Part shown: in pieces, positions 1-8,099 of the stretch
How positions within the stretch are numbered: the stretch's first letter is position 1
Layout: each line of letters begins with the position of its first letter
Assembly: GCA_965218865.1 (NCBI GenBank)
Contig: CBDCME010000080.1
Coordinates: forward strand, 62,001 to 126,000
Direction of reading: 5' to 3'
DNA: 64,000 nt
DNA from: CBDCME01 sp965218865
GTDB taxonomy: Bacteria > Pseudomonadota > Alphaproteobacteria > JAAXGF01
Notes under the pieces: model-generated
Databases searched by the model: none
What the model was told of the DNA's origin: nothing
The model's input: only the letters and a program-made list of their open reading frames with translations
Program-made: the position numbers and the translations under genes

Positions 1-1
1 G

Positions 2-280
2 GGCGCCCGCCTGGCGGAACTCCAAGCCTTGTTGGCGGCCCAGCAACGGGCTTTCAACGCCGCCAGCGTGGGTCGAACCGTGCCGGTATTGTTCGAGCGC
101 CGCGGCCGACACGCCGGCCAACTCGTCGGACGCAGCCCGCAGGGACAGACCGTACACGCGGCGGCGGCGGAATCGCGGCTGGGCCAGGTCGTCGACGTCG
201 CCATCGTCGGCTGCGCCAGCCACGGACTGACCGGCGCCCTGACGCCTCCCCTTGCCACCGGCGCGAGGTACGTGGCTTGA
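2..280 (+). CDS. miaB: MiaB, tRNA-2-methylthio-N6-dimethylallyladenosine synthase (3' end only)
   Basis: An open frame enters at base 2 and ends at TGA 278-280, giving about 92 C-terminal residues. The segment (RAFNAASVGRTVPVLFER, then GQLVGRSPQGQTVHAA) reads like the linker and TRAM RNA-binding domain at the end of MiaB, a radical-SAM enzyme that methylthiolates i6A37 in tRNA. The catalytic Fe-S part lies outside the window. Its stop overlaps the TTG start of phoH, and miaB-phoH-ybeY-corC-lnt is a familiar alphaproteobacterial order. Another methylthiotransferase is possible from this piece alone, but the context favours miaB. Confidence 0.85.
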   Translation, partial: GARLAELQALLAAQQRAFNAASVGRTVPVLFERRGRHAGQLVGRSPQGQTVHAAAAESRLGQVVDVAIVGCASHGLTGALTPPLATGARYVA

Positions 281-1275
281 TCGACCCAGCCGCCGGCACC
301 GAAGACACCCCGCTATTTCTGAAATTCGACGACAACACCCTGTTGCCGATGCTCTTCGGTGAGCACGACCGGCATTTGGCCCGGGTTGAGCAGGAACTCG
401 GCGTGTCGCTGGTATCGCGCGGAAACCAGGTCGTCATTACCGGGAGCGCGTGGCCGGCGGAAGTCGCCAAGACGATCCTCAACGGCCTTTACGCCCGCCT
501 GAAGGAGGGCGCCAAGGTCGACGGGGGAGAGGTCGAGGCGGCCCTTCGATTGGCCCGGCAAGGTGAGTACGCGGCCACCGACGGTTCCGGGGAACCGCTG
601 GTCATCGCGACCCAGAAACGAAGCATCGCCCCCCGTTCGCGGGCGCAGGGCGCCTATATCCGGGCGCTCCGCGAGACCGAGATGGTGTTCGCGACCGGAC
701 CGGCCGGAACCGGCAAGACCTATCTCGCCGTGGCGATGGCCTCGGCGATGCTGAACGCGGCGGTGGTGGAACGGATCATTCTTTCGCGCCCGGCGGTCGA
801 GGCAGGCGAAAGTCTCGGTTATCTGCCCGGCGACCTGCGGGAGAAGGTCGATCCCTACCTGCGCCCGCTCTACGACGCCCTTTACGACATGATGCCGGGC
901 GACAAGGTCCGGCGCCGGCTCGAAAACGGCGACATAGAGGTGGCGCCGCTGGCCTTCATGCGCGGCCGTACCCTTTCCAACGCCTATGTCATTCTCGACG
1001 AGGCGCAGAATACGACGCCGGTGCAGATGAAGATGTTCCTGACCCGCATGGGCGAGAAATCCCGCATGGTGGTCACCGGCGATCTGTCCCAGGTCGATCT
1101 GCCGCGCGGCGCCCGCTCGGGTCTGCGCGACGCCATCGACACCCTCGACGACGTCGTCGGCATCACCAAGATCGCCTTTTCCGACAACGACGTCGTGCGC
1201 CATGGCCTGGTCACCCGGATCGTCCGGGCCTACGACCGCAAGGAAAGCGAGCCCCGGGGGGAAACGCCGCCGTAA
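277..1275 (+). CDS. phoH: PhoH-like ATPase
   Basis: 332 aa, PhoH family of P-loop ATPases, often encoded beside ybeY and thought to act in RNA metabolism. Walker A GPAGTGKT is at residues 141-148 and the Walker B-like VILDEAQN at about 238-245, followed by a TGDLSQVDLP motif typical of the family. The N-terminal 120 residues resemble the KH-like extension of PhoH-like proteins. The start is TTG at 277, overlapping the miaB stop (TTGA), which implies translational coupling. Length is normal. The exact substrate of PhoH is not known. Confidence 0.93.
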   Translation: MIDPAAGTEDTPLFLKFDDNTLLPMLFGEHDRHLARVEQELGVSLVSRGNQVVITGSAWPAEVAKTILNGLYARLKEGAKVDGGEVEAALRLARQGEYAATDGSGEPLVIATQKRSIAPRSRAQGAYIRALRETEMVFATGPAGTGKTYLAVAMASAMLNAAVVERIILSRPAVEAGESLGYLPGDLREKVDPYLRPLYDALYDMMPGDKVRRRLENGDIEVAPLAFMRGRTLSNAYVILDEAQNTTPVQMKMFLTRMGEKSRMVVTGDLSQVDLPRGARSGLRDAIDTLDDVVGITKIAFSDNDVVRHGLVTRIVRAYDRKESEPRGETPP

Positions 1276-1299
1276 GGCGGTGATAGCGGCACGGCAGCC

Positions 1300-1806
1300 A
1301 TGAAACAGGAGCCGACAATTCGGACCCGGACCGCCGATCCCCGCTGGACGCGGGAGATCCAGGAGGTCGAGGAGTTATGTCGGAGCACCATGGAAGCGTT
1401 TCTCACCGCCACCGGCCTTCACTGGAGGGCCCTCGAAGTCAGCATCCTCTTAACCGACGACGACGAGATGAAGTCGTTGAATCGGCGCTACAGGGGCCGC
1501 GACAGGGCGACCAACGTCCTCTCCTTTGGCTCCGGCGAGCCACAACCCGCCGCCGCTCCGGACGACGGTGCGCCTTACGTGCTGGGTGATATCATGCTGG
1601 CTTTCGAATCCGTCCGCGGCGAGGCCGTGGCCCAGGAAAAACCGGTCGGGGACCACGTTCGGCACCTGCTCGTTCACGGCGGCTTGCACCTTCTCGGTTA
1701 CGATCACGAAGTCGGTGCCGAGGCGGAAGCGATGGAACGGCTGGAAACCGCGATTCTTTCGCGGCTCGGCGTCGCCGACCCCTATCTGGGGCCCGCTGGA
1801 CCCTGA
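1300..1806 (+). CDS. ybeY: YbeY, endoribonuclease for 16S rRNA 3' maturation and ribosome quality control
   Basis: 168 aa. The zinc-binding signature HGGLHLLGYDH is at residues 126-136 and supplies three His ligands, which identifies the UPF0054/YbeY family. The conserved NVLSFG segment precedes it. The ATG at 1300 lies 24 nt after phoH. YbeY and PhoH are commonly linked, consistent with a shared rRNA-processing role. Nothing unusual in length or motif. Confidence 0.95.
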   Translation: MKQEPTIRTRTADPRWTREIQEVEELCRSTMEAFLTATGLHWRALEVSILLTDDDEMKSLNRRYRGRDRATNVLSFGSGEPQPAAAPDDGAPYVLGDIMLAFESVRGEAVAQEKPVGDHVRHLLVHGGLHLLGYDHEVGAEAEAMERLETAILSRLGVADPYLGPAGP

Positions 1807-1827
1807 ACGGCGAAACGAAAACCAGCC

Positions 1828-2745
1828 ATGAACGAATCCTCTTCCCCCAAGTCCCGAAACGAGACCGCTTCCGAACATTCCTTGCGTCAGGTCGTCCAGA
1901 ATTGGTTGCGGGGCGTGGGCCGGCGCCGCAACGGCGATCCGTCCCTGCGCGAAACCCTGGAAAACTTCATCGAGAAACACGAGGACGATGCCGATCCCTT
2001 CAAACCGGAAGAACGGGCCATGCTCCTCAACCTCCTCAACTTCGGCAACCTCCAGGTCGCGGACGTCATGGTGCCGCGGGCCGACATCGTCGCGATCGAG
2101 GCGGCGGCTTCCCTCGACGATATTATCGACATGATGCGGGACGGGGGTCATTCGCGCCTGCCGGTCTACCGGGAAACGCTTGACGACATCGCCGGCATGA
2201 TCCACGTCCGGGATTTGTTGAGATTCTGGAACGCGGAACGCCCCTTCAGCCTCGACAAGGCGGTTCGCGAGGTCCATTTCGTGCCCCCGTCTATGCTGGT
2301 GATGAATCTCTTGTTGCAGATGCGGGCAACCCGGATCCACTTGGCCATCGTGGTCGACGAGTACGGCGGGACCGACGGGTTGGTCACCATCGAGGACCTG
2401 GTGGAGGAAATCGTCGGCGAGATTCAGGACGAGCACGACACCGAGGATCTGCCGTCGCTGGTCGAGATTTCGGACAGCGTGATCGAGGCGGACGCGCGGG
2501 TACGGGTCGACGAACTCGAACAGCGAGTCGGTTTCGGACTCTTGGCCCAGGAACACGAAGAGGTCGTCGATACCCTGGGCGGGCTGGTGTTTTCGCTGGT
2601 CGGGCGGGTTCCGGCCCGAGGCGAGTTGATCGTCCACCCATCGGGCATGGAGTTCGAGGTCGTCGAGGCCGATCCGCGCCGGATCAAGCGCCTGCGCATC
2701 CACCACGTACCGCTCCCGCCGCAAATCCCCGCCGCCGTTGAATGA
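1828..2745 (+). CDS. corC: CorC/HlyC-type CBS-domain protein
   Basis: 305 aa soluble protein with two CBS domains (about residues 70-195, containing VMVPRADIVAIE and the IVVDEYGGTDGLVTIEDLVEEIVGEI signature region) and a C-terminal CorC_HlyC FAD-binding-like domain. Known relatives are called CorC, YbeX or TlyC-like and are linked to Mg/Co efflux or ribosome function; the precise role is unsettled. No N-terminal membrane DUF21 domain is present, so it is the short cytoplasmic form. It starts 21 nt after ybeY and overlaps lnt by ATGA. Confidence 0.9.
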   Translation: MNESSSPKSRNETASEHSLRQVVQNWLRGVGRRRNGDPSLRETLENFIEKHEDDADPFKPEERAMLLNLLNFGNLQVADVMVPRADIVAIEAAASLDDIIDMMRDGGHSRLPVYRETLDDIAGMIHVRDLLRFWNAERPFSLDKAVREVHFVPPSMLVMNLLLQMRATRIHLAIVVDEYGGTDGLVTIEDLVEEIVGEIQDEHDTEDLPSLVEISDSVIEADARVRVDELEQRVGFGLLAQEHEEVVDTLGGLVFSLVGRVPARGELIVHPSGMEFEVVEADPRRIKRLRIHHVPLPPQIPAAVE

Positions 2746-4295
2746 AGCGCGATCGGGCCACGGCGATGGGCCGATTGGCGTCGCGGCTGGCCCGGCTCTC
2801 GGGCTGGCGCCGGGGTGCCGTCGCGATGGCCCTGGGGGTTTCGGCGACCGCGGCCCTGCCGCCGCTGCACCTGTTGCCGCTGTTGGTCGTCGCCTTTTCC
2901 GGCCTGCTTTGGCTCGTCTCGGAGCGGATCCGCTGGCGCACCGTGTTTTGGACCGGTTGGTGGTTCGGCCTGGGCCACTTCGCCTCGGGACTGTACTGGT
3001 TCGCCCACGCCCTGCTGACCGACCCGGAGAAGTACGGTTGGCTGATCCCGCCGGTCGTTCTGGGCGTCTCCGCCCTCCTGGCGCTGTTTCCGGCGCTGGC
3101 CGTGGTCGCCGCCCGTTTGTGCCCGCCGGGCGGCGGGCGGGTCGTCGGGCTGGCGCTGGCATGGGTGGTCTGCGAATGGTTGCGCGGCTGGGTGCTGACC
3201 GGATTTCCGTGGAACCTGATCGCCTACGCCTGGGCGGTCTCGGAGGCCATGATCCAGGTCACGGCGCTGGTCGGCGCCTGGGGCTTGAGCCTGATCACGG
3301 TTCTCGCCGCCGCGGCGCCGGCGATCTTGAGCGACGGCGGCGGGCGCCGTTGGCTGCCGACGGGGCTGGCCGCGGCCCTGCTCGCGCTGACCTGGACCGG
3401 CGGCGCCGTCCGGCTAGCCGGCGCCGGGAACGCCACCGTGGACGGCGTCCGCCTCCGCCTGGTGCAGGCGAACGTCGCCCAGCATCACAAATGGAACGCC
3501 AAGCTGCGCGAGGAATTCTTCGCCCGGCACCTTCGGCTCAGCGCCGACGCGGGCGAAAGCGGCGTGACCCAGGTGATCTGGCCTGAAACCGCGATTCCCT
3601 ACTTCATCGCCGACGATCCGGCGCGGCGGCGGGTGATCGCCGAGATCGTCCCCGAGGGCGGGCTCCTGATCAGCGGGGCCTTGCGCGGCGCCTCCGGCCC
3701 CAACGATCGGCCCGGGGTCTGGAATACTCTCCACGCCATCGACGCCGGCGGCCGCGTCGTCGGGACCTACGACAAGGCGCACCTGGTTCCCTTCGGCGAA
3801 TACGTACCCTTGCGGCGCCTGCTGCCGATCACCAAGCTGACGGAGGGAACCCTGGATTTTTCGGCCGGTCCCGGTCCCCGGACGCTGACCCTGCCCGGCC
3901 TGCCGCCGGTCAGTCCGCTGATCTGCTACGAAGCGATATTTCCGGACGCGGTCACCGACCCCAAGACCCCGCCCCAGTGGCTCCTCAACGTCACCAACGA
4001 CGCCTGGTTCGGCCCCAGCAGCGGCCCTTACCAGCATTTCGCCAGTGCCCGTTTCCGCGCGGTGGAACAGGGGATTCCGCTGGTCCGGGTGGCGAATACG
4101 GGAATTTCGGGAGTGGTCGACGCCCACGGCCGGGTGACCGCGCGGCTGGGCCTGAACACCCAAGGCCGCATCGACGCGGCGTTACCGGTGGCGGTGGCCG
4201 GCCGAACCCTCTACGCGCGTTACGGCGAGGCGACCCTGGTCCCGCTCCTCTTGGCCGCCCTCATCTTCGTTTTCTCACGCCGCCGTTCCCTGTAG
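2742..4295 (+). CDS. lnt: Apolipoprotein N-acyltransferase
   Basis: 517 aa inner-membrane enzyme that N-acylates the N-terminal Cys of lipoproteins in the periplasm. Several hydrophobic segments fill about residues 20-220, followed by a nitrilase-like domain with the catalytic triad E282 (in WPETAIPY), K345 (YDKAHLVPFGEY) and C395 (ICYEAIF), then a final membrane helix. The ATG overlaps the corC stop (ATGA). In related genomes the next genes are usually xre, metK and trmB; here they are 9.6 kb downstream, after an accessory insertion. Confidence 0.95.
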   Translation: MKRDRATAMGRLASRLARLSGWRRGAVAMALGVSATAALPPLHLLPLLVVAFSGLLWLVSERIRWRTVFWTGWWFGLGHFASGLYWFAHALLTDPEKYGWLIPPVVLGVSALLALFPALAVVAARLCPPGGGRVVGLALAWVVCEWLRGWVLTGFPWNLIAYAWAVSEAMIQVTALVGAWGLSLITVLAAAAPAILSDGGGRRWLPTGLAAALLALTWTGGAVRLAGAGNATVDGVRLRLVQANVAQHHKWNAKLREEFFARHLRLSADAGESGVTQVIWPETAIPYFIADDPARRRVIAEIVPEGGLLISGALRGASGPNDRPGVWNTLHAIDAGGRVVGTYDKAHLVPFGEYVPLRRLLPITKLTEGTLDFSAGPGPRTLTLPGLPPVSPLICYEAIFPDAVTDPKTPPQWLLNVTNDAWFGPSSGPYQHFASARFRAVEQGIPLVRVANTGISGVVDAHGRVTARLGLNTQGRIDAALPVAVAGRTLYARYGEATLVPLLLAALIFVFSRRRSL

Positions 4296-4414
4296 GCCGC
4301 CGCCGCGGCTCGAAACGCAACGTTCATGGAGATTCCTTCTCGTTTTGGTGGGTTTTGGAAATTTCCTGTCCGGCTCAATCGGATTCTATCCCGGATTCGT
4401 TCAGGTGAGTCGAC

Positions 4415-4420
4415 TATTTA
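4415..4420. repeat. 6-bp target-site duplication (TATTTA), left copy
   Basis: TATTTA here and at 5987-5992 directly flank the IS5-type element. The second, deleted copy of this element is flanked in the same register by TAGATA, which supports a 6-bp duplication for this family. Confidence 0.75.
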
Positions 4421-5986
4421 GTCGCCCGTGAAGAACGTGTAAGCGGCTGATGTTGGTAGCTCTTTCGGTTTGGCGAAGTAATCGGATTTGCAAGAAAACG
4501 GATTTTGGGCCTGAAAAGCTTGTGATTTGAAATAATTGATTTTGGGGATTCCCTTCCGTTGCGGAACGTGATTCTCTGCTCCCGTCGATTGGGATTGGAG
4601 AACTGTGATGAAGCCATCGCGCAAGGTGTCATCGGGAATAGAGGACCTGTTCCGCTCGCGGTTCGAAAACATCATCAACCTGCGCCACGAGTTGGTGGTG
4701 TTGGGGGGCCGGATCGCGTGGACTTTCTTCGACGAGACCTATGAAGCCTTGTATTCGGAGGAGGGTCGGCCGGGGGTCCCGACGCGGTTGATGGTTGGGC
4801 TGCACATCCTCAAGCATATGTTCGATCTCTCGGATGAGGAGGTCTGCGAGCGCTGGGTCTACGACCCATACTTCCAGTGCTTCTGCGGCGAAGAGTACTT
4901 TCAGCATGAGCTGCCCATGGAGCGCTCGTCGATGACCCGGTGGCGGGACCGGATCGGGCCGGAAGGTTTGGAGAAGGTATTCCAGGAGAGCCTGGCCGTG
5001 GCCCACCGGGTGGGGGCGCTGCGGGAGAAGGACCTCGAGCGGGTGACGGTGGACACCACCGTACAAGAGAAGGCGATTGCCTTTCCGACCGACGCCAAAC
5101 TGATGCAACGAGCCCGCGAGCGGCTGGTGCGACTGGCACGGGAGCACGGCATTGCCCTGCGTCAGTCCTATACCCGCCTGGGCAAGAGGGCGTTGATCAT
5201 GCAAGGCCGCTACCGCCATGCCAAACAGCACAAGCGGGCCAACAAGGCCCTGCGCAAGCTCAAGACCTATCTCGGGCGCACCGTCCGCGACATCCGCCGC
5301 AAGACGGCCCAGGAGGAGAGCCTACGGGATACCTTCCGCCGCCCCTTGTGGCTGGCCGAGCGGGTGTCGACCCAGAAGCGGCGCGACCCCTTGCCCAAGG
5401 TCTATTCGCTCCACGCGCCCGAGGTCGAATGCATCGGCAAAGGGAAGGCGCACAAGCCGTACGAGTTCGGCTGCAAGGTCTCCGTGGCGGCGACCAATTT
5501 CCGCCCCCCCGGCGGCCAGTTCGTCGCCCACGTCAAGGCCTTCCACGGCAATCCCTATGATGGCCACACCTTGAGGCAGGTGATCGAAGAGATGGAACGC
5601 TGGACGGGGATATCGGCCGAGCGCATCTATGTCGACAAGGGATACCAGGGCCACGATTACCCCAACAAACACCGCGTCTTTAGATCAGGCCAGAAACGCG
5701 GCATCACGCCGACGATCAAGAAGGAGCTCAGGCGGCGCTCCGCCGTCGAGGCCGTGATCGGACATCTCAAGAGCGATGGCAGGCTGGGGCGCAACTTCCT
5801 CAAAGGCCGCGACGGCGACAAGATCAACGCCATCCTCGCCGGCGCCGGCTACAACTACCGCCTTGTCCTCAAATGGCTGAGGCGTTTGTTTGTCCAAATC
5901 CTGGCCGCGCTCCTCAGCGACATCTCGCACCCCACCGCAAACCCAATCGCCGCTTCAGCTTGAAATCAGGGTTCTTCACGGACGAC
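4421..5986 (+). mobile_element. IS5-family insertion sequence, complete copy (1566 bp)
   Basis: The ends are inverted repeats: the left end begins GTCGCCCGTGAAGAAC and the reverse complement of the right end begins GTCGTCCGTGAAGAAC. It is flanked by TATTTA direct repeats. One transposase gene fills the interior. A deletion derivative of the same element lies at 54298-55064 in the opposite orientation. Confidence 0.9.
4608..5963 (+). CDS. IS5-family DDE transposase
   Basis: About 451 aa. It has the N-terminal DUF772-like region (LMVGLHILKHMFDLSDEEV), a first catalytic Asp in TVDTTVQEKAI, a mid-region rich in basic residues, and a DDE_Tnp_1-type C-terminal part with YVDKGYQGHDY and the Glu in RRSAVEAVIGHLK. 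No frameshift or stop, so it is probably functional. ATG codons at 4605 and 4608 are both possible starts. Family assignment to IS5 (an IS1182/IS5-like subgroup) is from motif recall only. Confidence 0.9.
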   Translation: MKPSRKVSSGIEDLFRSRFENIINLRHELVVLGGRIAWTFFDETYEALYSEEGRPGVPTRLMVGLHILKHMFDLSDEEVCERWVYDPYFQCFCGEEYFQHELPMERSSMTRWRDRIGPEGLEKVFQESLAVAHRVGALREKDLERVTVDTTVQEKAIAFPTDAKLMQRARERLVRLAREHGIALRQSYTRLGKRALIMQGRYRHAKQHKRANKALRKLKTYLGRTVRDIRRKTAQEESLRDTFRRPLWLAERVSTQKRRDPLPKVYSLHAPEVECIGKGKAHKPYEFGCKVSVAATNFRPPGGQFVAHVKAFHGNPYDGHTLRQVIEEMERWTGISAERIYVDKGYQGHDYPNKHRVFRSGQKRGITPTIKKELRRRSAVEAVIGHLKSDGRLGRNFLKGRDGDKINAILAGAGYNYRLVLKWLRRLFVQILAALLSDISHPTANPIAASA

Positions 5987-5992
5987 TATTTA

Positions 5993-6133
5993 CAGTCTGT
6001 TCGAAAACTCGCGGCACCGGCCCTCTCCCCCTCCCGGCCACCCATATAAGCATACTCTCGTGGGTGGCCGGGAGGGGGAGAGGGCCGGAACAGACGCAAA
6101 AAATGCGCGGACGCGCATTTTCGAATAGACTGT
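5993..6133. repeat. Palindromic MITE-like repeat, copy A (141 bp)
   Basis: The outer ends are inverted (CAGTCTGTTCGAAAA at left, TTTTCGAATAGACTG at right). The core is a hairpin with 28-bp arms beginning CCGGCCCTCTCCCCCTCCC and a loop of about 16 nt. Related copies lie at 26292-26434 (inverted), 36243-36371 and, as a short form without hairpin, 33219-33268. It abuts the merR stop codon and the IS5 target duplication. Confidence 0.9.
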
Positions 6134-6561
6134 TAGAGATTTTCGCGAAAAAGAGCGTCGATAATTGGGCACTCCGGCACGGTGCCGCCGGGACATTCCG
6201 CCGCCATGTTTTTGAGAACTCTTTCAAGCCGTTTCAGATCGCTGATTTTGCGCTTCACATCGCTCAGGTGACCCAGGGTTATTTCCTGTACATCACCGCA
6301 ACCGTAGTCACCTTCGTCGACCAAACCGAGAAGCTCCCGGACCTGATTTAAGGTGAACCCCAGCTCGCGCGACCGGCGGATGAAAGCGAGCCGTTTGACA
6401 CGATCTTCGTCATAGATGCGGTGGCCGCCCTCAGTCCGTGGCGGCGCTGGCAGGAGACCGATTTTCTCGTAATAGCGGATGGTTTCGATGTTGCGGCCGG
6501 TGCGTTTTGAAAGTGCCCCGATGGTCCATTTCCCTGCCGTCGAGCCGTCTTGCGTGACCAT
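6133..6561 (-). CDS. merR: MerR-type mercury-responsive transcriptional regulator
   Basis: 142 aa from the ATG at 6561. An N-terminal MerR winged-helix HTH (IGALSKRTGRNIETIRYYEKIGLLPAPPR, given here only as a region) is followed by a dimerisation helix. Three cysteines match the Hg(II) site of MerR: one in YGCGDVQ, one in AAECPGG and one in VPECPII. A longer frame starting TTG at 6588 would run through the operator, so the ATG is preferred. It is divergent from merT and controls the promoter at 6574-6604 by family knowledge. Confidence 0.9.
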   Translation of the reverse strand: MVTQDGSTAGKWTIGALSKRTGRNIETIRYYEKIGLLPAPPRTEGGHRIYDEDRVKRLAFIRRSRELGFTLNQVRELLGLVDEGDYGCGDVQEITLGHLSDVKRKISDLKRLERVLKNMAAECPGGTVPECPIIDALFRENL

Positions 6562-6573
6562 GGAAATTAACCC

Positions 6574-6604
6574 TTGAACCTGTAGCAACTACAGATCCTA
6601 CCAT
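6574..6604 (+). promoter_or_regulatory. MerR-type promoter/operator with 19-bp spacer
   Basis: -35 TTGAAC (6574-6579) and -10 TACCAT (6599-6604) are 19 bp apart, the overlong spacing typical of MerR-activated promoters. Between them is a perfect dyad CTGTAG-CAA-CTACAG (6580-6594). It lies between divergent merR and merT. Confidence 0.88.
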
Positions 6605-6621
6605 ACCAGACGGATGCCGAA

Positions 6622-7047
6622 ATGGGAACCGGCATCAATATGAATGGACGGTGTGAAAAGCGCGCTCCCGGCGGACGCGAATCACCCGAAACAAATCGCT
6701 TGGGCGGTTATTTCGCCGGGGCGGGATTGCTGGGCGCCATCGCGGCATCATCATGTTGTGTGCTGCCCTTCGTGTTTTTCAGCCTCGGAATTGGCGGGGC
6801 GTGGCTCAGCGGGTTAACGGCTCTCGGGAAATACAATTCGATCTTCGTGATTTTCGCCCTGGGATTTCTCGCGGCAGGTTTCTGGTCGGTTTACCGATCT
6901 CCAAGGAAAGCATGCGCGGGGGACGTGAATTGCACGGGCTCGCGGGCGTCTCGTCTTGCGGTCAAGGGCACTCTTTGGACGGCCTCGGTGGTTATGGCAA
7001 AGGTTTTGGCCTGGCCGTTCATTCTCCCGTTGCTCTTAGCAGATTGA
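6622..7047 (+). CDS. merT: MerT-like mercuric transport membrane protein
   Basis: 141 aa with three predicted membrane helices. The first helix carries the paired cysteines C45-C46 in SSCCVLP, the hallmark that receives Hg(II) from MerP. C98 and C104 lie in the cytoplasmic loop (KACAGDVNC), as in MerT. ATG 6622 sits 17 nt after the MerR-type promoter; a second ATG at 6640 is possible. The first 25 residues are hydrophilic and longer than usual. Confidence 0.88.
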   Translation: MGTGINMNGRCEKRAPGGRESPETNRLGGYFAGAGLLGAIAASSCCVLPFVFFSLGIGGAWLSGLTALGKYNSIFVIFALGFLAAGFWSVYRSPRKACAGDVNCTGSRASRLAVKGTLWTASVVMAKVLAWPFILPLLLAD

Positions 7048-7063
7048 ACAAGGAGTTATTGCG

Positions 7064-7342
7064 ATGAAAACATCCCGAAAAGTCGAAATCTTCAGTGCCG
7101 GATGCCCGGTGTGCGAAGAAACCGTTACGCGGGTAAACGCCATGGCGTGCGCGTCTTGCGACATCATCGTCCTCGACATGAATCAGCCGGAGGTCGCGGA
7201 GCGAGCAAGGGACCTGGGTGTTCGCTCGGTGCCAGCTGTCGTTATCGACGGAAAGCTTGCGGATTGTTGCGCCGGTCGTGGTCCTGATGAGCGGGCATTG
7301 CGCGCTGCCGGGCTAGGCCAGCCAATCACTGGTCGCCCGTGA
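7064..7342 (+). CDS. Small thioredoxin-like protein of mer operons
   Basis: 92 aa. It begins KVEIFSAGCPVCEE with a CPVC redox motif (C14, C17), has a second pair ACASC (C29, C32), and a third pair ADCCAG (C68, C69) after the cis-Pro-like SVPAVVIDG, giving a thioredoxin/glutaredoxin-like fold pattern. Such proteins recur inside mer-type operons; their role, perhaps cytoplasmic handling of the thiol-bound metal, is not established. It starts 16 nt after merT. Confidence 0.8.
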   Translation: MKTSRKVEIFSAGCPVCEETVTRVNAMACASCDIIVLDMNQPEVAERARDLGVRSVPAVVIDGKLADCCAGRGPDERALRAAGLGQPITGRP

Positions 7343-7409
7343 AAGGCGTTGGCACTGTCATGGCCATACTGGGATGGTTTTTTGTTGGGAGCTGGCGGAA
7401 GAGAAAACC

Positions 7410-7634
7410 GTGACGCTCAACGTTGACAACATGACCTGTGCGTCTTGTTCAGCCGTCGTGAAGCGCGCTCGAGACCGGGTTGCCGGGGTAAAGGAAGCCG
7501 AAGTTTCACTTGAGAGCGGTACCGCCGTGGTCACCTTCGATGATGAGAAAACCGACATCACGGCTCTCACCGCTGCGACAACGAATGCCGGGTTTCCGTC
7601 CCGACTTGCCAGCGAGGAATTCAGAGGTGAATAA
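7410..7634 (+). CDS. merP: MerP-like heavy-metal-associated domain protein
   Basis: 74 aa from GTG 7410, chosen because GGAAGAG lies 7 nt upstream. It is an HMA ferredoxin-like domain with MTCASC (C10, C13). An alternative ATG at 7374 would add 12 residues. No signal peptide is visible in either version, unlike classic periplasmic MerP, and TCASC resembles copper-ATPase domains as much as MerP. It may act in the cytoplasm as a metal carrier. It overlaps merF by 8 nt. Confidence 0.75.
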   Translation: MTLNVDNMTCASCSAVVKRARDRVAGVKEAEVSLESGTAVVTFDDEKTDITALTAATTNAGFPSRLASEEFRGE

Positions 7635-7848
7635 CCGCCAACTTTTGGCGACAGGGGCTATCGGAACGGTGATCACCGCGGTGTGCTGTTTTACCTCCGT
7701 TCTGGTCATTGGGCTGGGTGCTTTGGGTCTATCGGCATGGCTGGGCGGGCTCGATTATGTGTTGATCCCGGCCCTCGTGTTCTTTGCGGGAATGGCGATC
7801 TTTGCCCTCTATCGAGAGCGACGAAATCCAACGGCGGAAAAACGATGA
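7627..7848 (+). CDS. merF: MerF-like mercury transport protein
   Basis: 73 aa from GTG 7627, which overlaps the upstream stop. Two membrane helices are predicted. The vicinal cysteines C20-C21 in ITAVCCFTSVLV near the start of helix 1 match MerF. A second transporter beside MerT is common in mer operons. It ends in an ATGA overlap with the next gene. A longer frame upstream (from 7510) has no support. Confidence 0.85.
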   Translation: MNNRQLLATGAIGTVITAVCCFTSVLVIGLGALGLSAWLGGLDYVLIPALVFFAGMAIFALYRERRNPTAEKR

Positions 7849-8099
7849 TGGACGGCTCCTCATCAATGGTTCGGCTGCAATCGACGATTATCTGTCCCGA
7901 GTGCGGGCATCGAAAAACGGAAGTGATGCCGACGGACGCATGCCTGTTTTTTTACGAGTGTGAAAACTGCCAAACCCGGCTCAGACCGAAGCCTGGCGAT
8001 TGCTGTGTTTTTTGTTCCTATGCGACGCTGCCATGCCCGCCGGTGCAGGATGCCGTAAGGGCTGTCAGTGATAGCACCACTCGGCAGACTGATAGATGA
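7845..8099 (+). CDS. GDCCVxC-domain small Cys-rich protein, copy 1
   Basis: 84 aa (ATG 7845, or 7848). Cysteines are arranged CPEC (17-20), C33, CENC (39-42) and the diagnostic GDCCVFC (51-57). This matches a small family named for its GDCCVxC motif, found near mer genes and in some organisms as a selenoprotein. It has no signal peptide; a metal-binding or zinc-ribbon-like role is inference. It overlaps merF (ATGA) and the next membrane-protein gene (ATGA), so it is embedded in the operon. A paralogue lies at 8491-8907. Confidence 0.8.
   Translation: MMDGSSSMVRLQSTIICPECGHRKTEVMPTDACLFFYECENCQTRLRPKPGDCCVFCSYATLPCPPVQDAVRAVSDSTTRQTDR

Noticed and set aside
1450..3162. 570-codon open frame on the minus strand
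   Set aside because: It is antisense to ybeY, corC and lnt, all strongly supported; long open antisense frames are expected at this GC content.
4605..5963. IS5-type transposase as part of the mer operon
   Set aside because: It is bounded by its own inverted repeats and target duplication, so it is an independent insertion.
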